Below are positions 1 to 5,357 of a stretch of 13,420 bases of DNA, piece after piece (position 1 is the first letter of the stretch; each line of letters opens with the position of its first letter). The notes below the pieces were generated by a model. The model was not told the DNA's origin. It did not search any database and saw only the letters and a list, made by a program, of their open reading frames with translations. A program made the translations under genes and the position numbers. This DNA is from Candidatus Uhrbacteria bacterium. GTDB lineage: Bacteria > Patescibacteriota > Patescibacteriia > UBA9934 > GWF2-40-263. The stretch spans positions 1 to 13,420 of the forward strand of contig DOJV01000021.1 in NCBI GenBank assembly GCA_003511125.1, given 5' to 3'.

Positions 1-326
1 TAGAAACAAACTTTAACCCGAAGTTTGCCGACAAGAAGTTCCTTGATTTAAAGGAGAAATATGATTTTGCGCCATTTCAAGTTAGGTGTGTTACAGACGG
101 CGAAATTCTTCTTGATAGATTCACTAAGCGCGCCAATTCAGACGAGCGTCATCCTGGGCATATTGATAGCGGAAGTTTGGACGAATGGCGGCCAATTTTA
201 TTGCAAGGGAAAATAGAAGCCCTTAATGTTGGAGGTGAAATTTTTGACATTGACACTAGTGATTTTAATAAAACTGATTATGACAAGTTGGTTAGTGCTA
301 TTAAATCGGCAACTAACATCCGATAA
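1..326 (+). CDS. P-loop kinase-like (AAA family ATPase) protein, C-terminal part only
   Basis: An open frame runs in from the left edge and stops at TAA 324-326; 107 codons are visible and the start is outside the window. The visible part has an Asp-Arg-Phe start to a helix, several arginines, and the segment ERHPGHIDSG, followed by a C-terminal pattern EIFDIDTSDF and a last helix beginning DYDKL. This matches from memory the lid and C-terminal end of small P-loop kinases annotated as AAA family ATPases or predicted kinases (relatives of zeta toxin and chloramphenicol phosphotransferase). The Walker A motif would be upstream and cannot be checked, so the substrate is unknown. The stop codon sits within the left box of the following attC-like site, which fits a cassette gene. 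Confidence 0.7.
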   Translation, partial: ETNFNPKFADKKFLDLKEKYDFAPFQVRCVTDGEILLDRFTKRANSDERHPGHIDSGSLDEWRPILLQGKIEALNVGGEIFDIDTSDFNKTDYDKLVSAIKSATNIR

Positions 327-519
327 CAACGCATATCTGGCTCCAAAATTTTTCATTTATTGAAATAATAAGGAGTGAAAAATTTCCTCGACCCAAATTT
401 TCATCCCTTAATTTCGATGAAGGTTTAGGCTGAGATAATTAAATCAAGCATTGCCTGAAATAAAAAGTTTATCCTGCTAAGTCGGGATGAAAACTTCAGA
501 TGATGCGTAAACGTTAGCT
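321..519 (+). other. attC-like recombination site 1 (long form, 199 nt)
   Basis: Left box CGATAAC (321-327) and CGCATATCTG (330-339) face CAGATGATGCG (497-507) and right box GTTAGCT (513-519). CGCATATCTG pairs with CAGATGATGCG with one unpaired G, the hallmark extrahelical base of attC. Between them TTTTCATCCC (398-407) and GGGATGAAAA (484-493) form a perfect 10-bp stem, so the whole site can fold as an elongated hairpin. At 199 nt it is at the upper end for known attC sites. Confidence 0.6.
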
Positions 520-542
520 GAAATATTAAAAATTCTTTTCGG

Positions 543-589
543 GCCCCTTCGGGGCATTTAATCGGGGCAAAATTATTTTTTTATTTTTT
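543..589 (+). terminator. Hairpin with two competing right arms before a T-rich tract
   Basis: GCCCC (543-547) can pair with GGGGC at 551-555 or with a second GGGGC at 564-568. The second copy is followed by AAAATTA and two T runs (576-582, 584-590), giving an intrinsic terminator-like shape about 20 bases before the next gene. It lies between the cassette junction and the ATG at 608, so it may stop read-through from upstream cassettes or act as an attenuator. No T tract follows the first hairpin directly. Confidence 0.4.
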
Positions 590-607
590 TCAGCGCTCAA
601 TAAACAT

Positions 608-1735
608 ATGAAAGAAAAATATATTCCATCGCAAGAAGAAATTGATAAAGCAGAAAGCATGATGACTCCTGACCAGAAAAAGGATTCTGAAATCAGGGCA
701 AAAAATTGGGAGCAAGAACAGGCGCCGTGGGTGCCGTTTGATGACGACAATATTGACGAAAATTTTGAACGCAAACCAGCAACACCAGAACAAAAAGAAG
801 ATATGGGCAGAAGACTTGCCGAACTTGCCGATGCATTTGAAGACTCAAATTTAAATTGGCACATGGACGGCGCTTTGAATATATCTTTGATGAATGGAAA
901 ATATATCGGCAATCACAAGGACGTAGACTTATCAATCGAAAAAAACGAACTTGCTGCACTTGAAATTCAATTACTCAAAAAAGGTTTTGGTTTATTTTTA
1001 TCCAGAACAGAAGATAAGACAAAAAATAAGGTGATGCGTAGGGTCGGTCACGCAGATTTTGCCGATTCTGAGACTGAGCATATGCTTATTGCCGCAATTG
1101 ATGAAAACGGCCAAATCAGAAGGGATAAATCTTTAAATTTCGTTGATACACATATTGTCGAAAGAAATGCGGAAGGACAAGCGCTGGGGAATTCGGGGGT
1201 GGTAATACCTGACAAATGGACGAAACCTTACCCAATTGAATTTCAGGGCAAATCGATCAATTTATCGCATCCAGGAAAGGTATTGTATTACAAATTGCAC
1301 CAAGGAAGAGGATATGACACGACGGACATACAGCGCTTAGTCGAAACGGGAAAAGTAGCTGAAGAAGACGTTGCAGATGTAGAAAAAGTTTTTGAAAGTG
1401 AATTTACAGCAAATATCAAACGAGGGCGAAAAATTTTTGAAGCAGTTTCAGAACAACTGACACCAGGCATGAACGCTGATCAAATTCTTGATAAAATCCT
1501 GCAACAACGTGAATTAACAAAGGGGGGTGAACAGATGAGAGAAGTATTTAAACCTTTTGCGCAAAAAATTTACGAATCAGAAGATAAATCTACGGATGCG
1601 ATGCTGAAGATTGGAATTGAATTATTCAAGGTTGAAGAAAAGAATAATTTAAAACGAGAAGAAATTAAAAAAGTTAGACAGTCGGTATTAGACGCTCAAA
1701 AAATAAAACAAATTCGAGAAGAATTAAAAAAATAA
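608..1735 (+). CDS. Nucleotidyltransferase-like protein encoded in a cassette
   Basis: A 375-residue soluble protein without signal peptide or membrane segment. Residues 1-75 are charged and acidic. Residues 80-110 contain WHMDGALNISL followed by HKDVDLSIEK; a His-x-Asp-x-Asp with Asp105 and Asp107 after a Gly-containing helix resembles the metal-binding motif of nucleotidyltransferases of the ANT(2'')/LinB kind. NFVDTHIVE (177-185) could supply a third acidic residue, and GKVLYYKLHQGRGYDTTDIQ (223-242) resembles the 'K..Y..R..KD..D' helix of that fold. The C-terminal 110 residues are helical and Lys/Glu rich and not recognised. The ATG at 608 is preceded by no clear Shine-Dalgarno. It is the second cassette of the array. 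Function beyond the fold is not clear: antibiotic modification, a toxin or a tRNA-acting enzyme are all possible. The fold call is made by eye. Confidence 0.75.
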   Translation: MKEKYIPSQEEIDKAESMMTPDQKKDSEIRAKNWEQEQAPWVPFDDDNIDENFERKPATPEQKEDMGRRLAELADAFEDSNLNWHMDGALNISLMNGKYIGNHKDVDLSIEKNELAALEIQLLKKGFGLFLSRTEDKTKNKVMRRVGHADFADSETEHMLIAAIDENGQIRRDKSLNFVDTHIVERNAEGQALGNSGVVIPDKWTKPYPIEFQGKSINLSHPGKVLYYKLHQGRGYDTTDIQRLVETGKVAEEDVADVEKVFESEFTANIKRGRKIFEAVSEQLTPGMNADQILDKILQQRELTKGGEQMREVFKPFAQKIYESEDKSTDAMLKIGIELFKVEEKNNLKREEIKKVRQSVLDAQKIKQIREELKK

Positions 1736-1891
1736 AGGGCGCTGGTTAATTCTGGATGGTTTGCACCGACTTGTTAAGGCGAAAATTCTCGGCCACGATA
1801 AAGTAAGCGTTCGTAAAATTCCCAGGACGAAAATCCCAAAAATTCAAAAATAGGTTAAAAAATCAATTTAATATTGCTCAAATTAAACATC
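1736..1891. other. Non-coding spacer inside cassette 2
   Basis: The 156 bases between the stop of the nucleotidyltransferase-like gene and the next attC-like site contain no credible gene. One sub-sequence, GCACCGACTTGTTAAGG (1763-1779), vaguely resembles the right end of an attC site, but no matching left half was found. Confidence 0.4.
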
Positions 1892-1970
1892 GTCTAACCA
1901 ATTATATCCGGTTTCGTTACGCTACACCCAAATTACTATCACAACTTCAGATGATACCGATACGTTAGCT
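1892..1970 (+). other. attC-like recombination site 2 (79 nt)
   Basis: Left box GTCTAAC (1892-1898) and TATCCGG (1905-1911) face CCGATA (1957-1962) and right box GTTAGCT (1964-1970). TATCCGG pairs with CCGATA leaving one base unpaired. Length is in the usual attC range. Its right end shares 13 bases (1943-1955) and then 14 bases (1962-1975) with site 1, separated by six different bases. The inner pairing is weaker than in site 1. Confidence 0.55.
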
Positions 1971-1976
1971 GAAATA

Positions 1977-2498
1977 ATGAAAAAAATTATGAACATATTA
2001 TCACCACAAAAAAGAGTAATTTTATTTTACTCTTCTTTCGTTCTGTGGGTTGGAATCAATATGGGGCTGTTCTTTTATTTACTATTCAATTTTTGGGTTT
2101 TGATAGGCGAAGTCTCTCACCTCCTAGTTATTCCATATATTCCACTTGTAGGAGCTTTATACTTCTCTTTGGATTTAATAAAGAAGAGAAAATTGCTCTT
2201 TTTTATATTTTTGCTGGCATTTTTTGCCGCAGACGCATTAGCACTATTTGGTATCGTGAGAGAAATGCTTGGATTAGTCGTTAGAAACGACGTGCCCGGA
2301 CTTGTATTTGCATATTTATTCGTTGGTCAAAGTATTTTGCAGTTAATTTTGATCATTGGATTTTTCATATATGAACGAGTGGCAAAAAATGCAAAACATC
2401 TTAGGAAAATAGCAGTCCCTTTTGCAATCACAGTCGGTGTTTATTTGCTCTATCGCCTGGTCTTCTGGATCTGGTTCATTACAGGTTTCAAGGTATAA
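1977..2498 (+). CDS. Multi-pass membrane protein, function unknown (third cassette)
   Basis: A 173-residue hydrophobic protein with about five predicted membrane segments (roughly residues 16-40, 47-66, 72-93, 108-132, 145-168). Short basic stretches lie between segments (RKLL at 71-74, KNAKHLRK at 137-144), suggesting inside loops. No conserved motif is recognised. The ATG at 1977 is seven bases after the right box of attC-like site 2, so the cassette has almost no 5' leader and no visible Shine-Dalgarno; transcription must come from upstream. Small membrane proteins of unknown function are common in integron cassettes. The end is followed after 16 bases by the left half of a third attC-like site. 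Confidence 0.8.
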   Translation: MKKIMNILSPQKRVILFYSSFVLWVGINMGLFFYLLFNFWVLIGEVSHLLVIPYIPLVGALYFSLDLIKKRKLLFFIFLLAFFAADALALFGIVREMLGLVVRNDVPGLVFAYLFVGQSILQLILIIGFFIYERVAKNAKHLRKIAVPFAITVGVYLLYRLVFWIWFITGFKV

Positions 2499-2514
2499 TT
2501 TTTTTCATTACATC

Positions 2515-2534
2515 GCCTAACGGCGTGTATCAGG
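2515..2534 (+). other. attC-like left half-site (site 3)
   Basis: GCCTAAC (2515-2521), six bases, then TATCAGG (2528-2534), preceded by ACATC, match the left halves of sites 1 and 2 with identical spacing. A matching CCTGATA and GTTAGCT were not found between 2535 and 2690, so the right half seems lost and the array ends here. Confidence 0.5.
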
Positions 2535-2635
2535 TTTGCACAAAACAATGAAAAAATTACATCATTACACTACATTCTAAATTCCAAACAGGACTTAATT
2601 TTACTAAAACAAACCGATTTTTTACGACGATACCT

Positions 2636-2663
2636 GGCGAGGTTTTTAATACCCCGCCTTTTT
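2636..2663 (+). terminator. Intrinsic terminator
   Basis: GGCGAGG (2636-2642) pairs with CCCCGCC (2652-2658), with one A-C mismatch, and is followed by five T (2659-2663). It separates the cassette region from the next operon. Confidence 0.6.
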
Positions 2664-2665
2664 CG

Positions 2666-2674
2666 TGCTATAAT
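2666..2674 (+). promoter_or_regulatory. Extended -10 promoter giving a probable leaderless mRNA
   Basis: TGC followed directly by a perfect TATAAT (2669-2674). The ATG begins only eight bases after the -10 box, so transcription should start at or within two bases of the start codon. The -35 position (2646-2651) is weak, consistent with an extended -10 promoter. Confidence 0.65.
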
Positions 2675-2682
2675 ATTTTTGT

Positions 2683-2958
2683 ATGTTCACCCTCCCCAAC
2701 ATTATCCTCCCTATCTGGCTACTCTTCCTCCCTTTTGGTTTTGTCATCGGTCTTTTTCTAATCTACGGTTTATTCAACATCTACCACCTCTTGCGCTTTG
2801 CCACCTATAACCTTGGCAGTTATTTTGTAACCGTACTTTTTATTGGCGGGGCAGTTATTTTGGCGGCAATTTCAATTATCTATATTACCAACTACGACTG
2901 GACTTTAACCTGGAATTTAACCGACTTTTTGGAATTTAAGTCGGTCACTTTTTTATGA
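2683..2958 (+). CDS. Small two-span membrane protein, unknown function
   Basis: A 91-residue protein with two hydrophobic segments at about residues 7-31 and 46-69 and a short polar tail. No family is recognised. The start is fixed by the TATAAT box eight bases upstream, which leaves no room for a Shine-Dalgarno and implies leaderless translation. Its TGA stop overlaps the ATG of the next gene by four bases (ATGA), so the two are translationally coupled; the partner is a PH-domain membrane protein, suggesting the two act together at the membrane. Confidence 0.75.
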   Translation: MFTLPNIILPIWLLFLPFGFVIGLFLIYGLFNIYHLLRFATYNLGSYFVTVLFIGGAVILAAISIIYITNYDWTLTWNLTDFLEFKSVTFL

Positions 2959-3494
2959 TGGATCTTCAACACTTACCAAACGCCCGGGCCGGCGAAAAGG
3001 TGGAGCTTTTTTTGCGGCGAAATTGGACAACACCTTTGGAAATTATTATCTACACCAGCCTTTTGTTTGGCGTGCCTGTTCTTGGGCTTTGGCTTTTTAA
3101 CGAACAGATTAGCGACTGGTTAACCACACCCTATATCGGCCAGGCTTTAGTTTTGGCTATTAGCGCCTACGCCTTGATTACTTGGTTATTTGCTTTTTTA
3201 GAGTTCACCGACTACTATCTTGACGTCTGGATTGTCACCAACGAAAGAATTATTAATATCGAACAAAAAGGTTTGTTTACTCGAGTGGCTTCAGAACTAC
3301 ACCTAACCACGGTCGAGGACACCACCTCCGAGGTTAAGGGTATGCTTCACACTTTTCTGGATTATGGTAATGTCTACGTGCAAACCGCCGGCGAGCGCAC
3401 GCGTTTTATTTTCAAAAACGTGCCGCATCCGGAAAAAGTTAAAGAAACCATTGTTAGGCTGACCGAAGAGAAAAAAAGTAAAATTACCAATTAA
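2955..3494 (+). CDS. Membrane protein with bacterial PH domain (YdbS/DUF304-like)
   Basis: A 179-residue protein with two membrane segments near residues 28-48 and 62-83, followed by a bacterial Pleckstrin-homology domain from about 86 to 170. Diagnostic features are YYLDVWIVTNERIINIEQKG (87-106), then a HLTTVEDTTSEV strand pair and LDYGNVYVQTAG, the usual order of the bPH_2 family. These proteins are peripheral to the membrane and have no defined enzyme activity; YdbS/YdbT in Bacillus are associated with resistance to some antimicrobials, which cannot be inferred here. The start could be either Met of the ATGATG at 2955; both overlap the upstream gene. It forms an operon with that gene and ends 31 bases before the pseudouridine synthase start. 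Confidence 0.85.
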   Translation: MMDLQHLPNARAGEKVELFLRRNWTTPLEIIIYTSLLFGVPVLGLWLFNEQISDWLTTPYIGQALVLAISAYALITWLFAFLEFTDYYLDVWIVTNERIINIEQKGLFTRVASELHLTTVEDTTSEVKGMLHTFLDYGNVYVQTAGERTRFIFKNVPHPEKVKETIVRLTEEKKSKITN

Positions 3495-3500
3495 AAATAG

Positions 3501-3520
3501 CCGTGCCTTGCGCACGGTTT
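3501..3520 (+). terminator. Hairpin between PH-domain gene and pseudouridine synthase gene
   Basis: CCGTGC (3501-3506) pairs with GCACGG (3512-3517) and is followed by TTTATT. It could be a weak terminator for the PH-domain operon; it also lies within ten bases of the next ATG, so it could instead affect translation of that gene. Confidence 0.45.
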
Positions 3521-3525
3521 ATTCT

Positions 3526-4233
3526 ATGTCGCAAACTCCCCCACAACGAATCAATAAATATTTAGCCCAGTCGGGCGTCTGTTCGCGTCGCAAAGCCGAT
3601 GATTTGATTGCTCAAGACCAGGTTACCATTAACGGCGAACGAGCTCTTTTGGGCGACCTGGTAAAACCCGGGGATTTGGTTAAAGTGGCCGGTCAACCGG
3701 TTTTTGAAGAAACCGAAAAAATCTTTTTGTTGTTTCACAAACCCTTCGGTGTTATTTGCACAGCCGACCCAAAAGCCAATAATAATATTTTTGAATATTT
3801 GCCAAACGATCTAAGACTCATTCAAGTCGGCCGTTTGGACGTCGAATCTTCTGGCCTAATGCTTTTAACCAACGATGGCGAAGCGGCCAACAAAATCATG
3901 CATCCTTCGTCAAATCATGAAAAAGAATATTTGGTCGAGGTTACCGCAACTATAACCTCGGACTTTATAAGAAAAATGGAAGACGGCGTTATTTTAGATG
4001 GCTCAAAAACCAAGCCCTGCAAATTAGGTAAAATTAATGATCATACTTTTTCCATGGTTTTAACCGAGGGCCGCAATCGCCAAATCCGCCACATGTGCGA
4101 AGCCCTGGGCTATGAAGTCTCAAAACTAAAACGCGAACGGATCCTAAATCTGACCTTAGGAAAACTAAAACCCGGCGAATATCGTGAATTGAAAAAAACC
4201 GAAATCTATCTTTTGCTAAAAGGCTTGGAATAA
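3526..4233 (+). CDS. 23S rRNA pseudouridine synthase, RsuA/RluB/RluF family
   Basis: Converts a uridine of large-subunit rRNA to pseudouridine in the cytoplasm. From ATG 3526 the protein has 235 residues. An S4 RNA-binding domain covers about residues 7-58 (RINKYLAQSGVCSRRKADDL). The catalytic domain has the loop GRLDVESSGLMLLTNDG with the nucleophile Asp105, a KEYLVEV strand, and the family signature GRNRQIRHMCEALGY near 182-196. Length is normal for the family. RluB and RluF cannot be told apart by eye, so no symbol is given. An in-frame TTG at 3508 lies inside a hairpin and would add six residues; ATG 3526 aligns better with the start of the S4 domain. No Shine-Dalgarno is visible. A strong terminator follows directly. 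Confidence 0.92.
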   Translation: MSQTPPQRINKYLAQSGVCSRRKADDLIAQDQVTINGERALLGDLVKPGDLVKVAGQPVFEETEKIFLLFHKPFGVICTADPKANNNIFEYLPNDLRLIQVGRLDVESSGLMLLTNDGEAANKIMHPSSNHEKEYLVEVTATITSDFIRKMEDGVILDGSKTKPCKLGKINDHTFSMVLTEGRNRQIRHMCEALGYEVSKLKRERILNLTLGKLKPGEYRELKKTEIYLLLKGLE

Positions 4234-4240
4234 AAAAATA

Positions 4241-4273
4241 ACCACTGGATCAAAATCCGGTGGTTTTGTTTTT
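4241..4273. terminator. Bidirectional intrinsic terminator between converging genes
   Basis: ACCACTGGAT (4241-4250) and ATCCGGTGGT (4255-4264) form a 10-bp stem with one G-T pair and a four-base loop. T-rich sequence follows on the + strand (to 4273) and an A run (4232-4240) precedes it, giving a T tract on the - strand as well. It sits between the pseudouridine synthase gene and the - strand carboxypeptidase gene. Confidence 0.8.
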
Positions 4274-4300
4274 ACCATTCACGGCCAGAAAAACGAAGGT

Positions 4301-5347
4301 TTACCACTCAAAACTCTCCCAAGTCCAATCGGCCAGGGCACGAGCGTCTCGGAAACTATCGGTCCGGGAACCGGCACCAAAAACCACTAATAATATTTCT
4401 TCTTTTGAATTTTCCAGTTCAGGTCGCAAAGAAACCACCAAGTTCCAGCCGGACTCGTCGAGGTAGCCGGTTTTGCCGGCCATGACATAAATATCGTCGT
4501 ATTCTGGTTTCCAAAGCATCCAGTTGGTGCTGGTTAAATTTTTACTTTCCCCGGTGGAAAGCACAGAAATAACTTTCGAGGCTGTGGAAACAAAACTTTT
4601 TAATTCACTGTCGGCAAAAAACTGTCGGGCAAAATAAGCCACTTCCCGAGCCGTGGAAACATTTTCGACTTCAATACCGCTCGGGTCGACAAATTTAGTT
4701 TTGACCAAACCTAAATTACAGGCTTCGGCATTCATTTTGCGAACAAAATTTTCTTTGTCATTATCAACAACCCGAGAAATAGCGTTGGCGGCGTTGTTGG
4801 CCGAGCTCACCAAGGTGGCGTAGAGCAAATCGCGTAAACTAAAAGTTGCGCCGTCGCTTACATAAAGTTTAGCGCCACCGACATCATCCGCAGAGCTGAC
4901 CGCACAAGTTATATCGAACGAAGTGCCGGAATCTATAACCAAATGACTGGTCATTAATTTAGTAATCGAGGCCATTGGCCAAAGATCGTCGGAATTATGT
5001 TCGGCCAAAATCAAACCACTGTTTTTGTCGACAATAATAAATTTCTCGGCTGTCAAATCTGGCAAACTTTGATTTTTAATTTGGCTGGGAAAATCAATCG
5101 GCGCGTACTCGGCCAATTCTTGGTGCTCGCGCCAACCGTATTGTCGGGCCCAGTCTTCGAAGTTGATAAGAAAACCGGCAGCCGTATTAGGCACGGCGTT
5201 GCCGCTCGAATCAAAAGCTGTTTGTAAATCACCACGCTGATTATAAACCTGCAGCAAAGCTCCGGACATCGCGGCTTTTGAAGACAACGGCAAAACAAAA
5301 AAGATCGCCGCTAAAATTAAAGATAAAAAAGGCCGTCTTTTTTTCAT
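4301..5347 (-). CDS. Serine-type D-Ala-D-Ala carboxypeptidase (peptidase S11, DacA/PBP5-like)
   Basis: Trims the terminal D-Ala from peptidoglycan stem peptides outside the membrane. The 348-residue protein starts with a classic signal peptide (MKKRR, a hydrophobic core, cleavage probably after SSKA near residue 25). About 70 residues of unrecognised sequence precede the catalytic domain at about 95-345. All three penicillin-binding motifs are seen: SITK (127-130, nucleophile Ser127), SAN (182-184) and KTG (292-294). The PBP5 C-terminal beta domain and amphipathic anchor are missing, since the protein ends about 50 residues after KTG. It starts ten bases after the stop of the SpoIID-like gene and is likely cotranscribed with it. 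No good Shine-Dalgarno is seen. The function is secure; the natural substrate is inferred. Confidence 0.92.
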   Translation of the reverse strand: MKKRRPFLSLILAAIFFVLPLSSKAAMSGALLQVYNQRGDLQTAFDSSGNAVPNTAAGFLINFEDWARQYGWREHQELAEYAPIDFPSQIKNQSLPDLTAEKFIIVDKNSGLILAEHNSDDLWPMASITKLMTSHLVIDSGTSFDITCAVSSADDVGGAKLYVSDGATFSLRDLLYATLVSSANNAANAISRVVDNDKENFVRKMNAEACNLGLVKTKFVDPSGIEVENVSTAREVAYFARQFFADSELKSFVSTASKVISVLSTGESKNLTSTNWMLWKPEYDDIYVMAGKTGYLDESGWNLVVSLRPELENSKEEILLVVFGAGSRTDSFRDARALADWTWESFEW

Positions 5348-5357
5348 GTTTTTAAAT

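Larger units (their letters stand above)
1..2534 (+). mobile_element. 3' end of an integron-like gene cassette array (three cassettes, two full and one half attC-like site)
   Basis: Three unrelated genes in the same orientation are separated by sites with a common layout. Each site opens with ACATC, three bases, TAAC, six bases, then TATCNGG (317-340, 1888-1911, 2511-2534). The first two close with CAGATGAT, six bases, ACGTTAGCTGAAAT (497-524, 1948-1975). The TAAC...GTTA ends are inverted, and the inner boxes pair with a single unpaired base, as in attC sites of integron cassettes. The stop codon of the first gene lies inside the first left box, and the ATG of the third gene is seven bases after the right box, both typical of cassettes. 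No integrase or attI is in view; by cassette orientation they would be left of base 1. Alternative: a different repeat family that spreads with genes. No profile search was run. Confidence 0.6.

Noticed and set aside
526..959. Long - strand frames opposite the nucleotidyltransferase-like gene
   Set aside because: Composition (Ser/Phe/Cys runs) and lack of start signals mark them as shadows of the + strand gene.
1763..1779. GCACCGACTTGTTAAGG as a further attC right end
   Set aside because: The last base of the right box does not fit and no left half with TAAC and a pairing box was found.
3508..3525. TTG start for the pseudouridine synthase
   Set aside because: The codon is buried in a hairpin and the extra six residues precede the normal start of the S4 domain; ATG 3526 is better.
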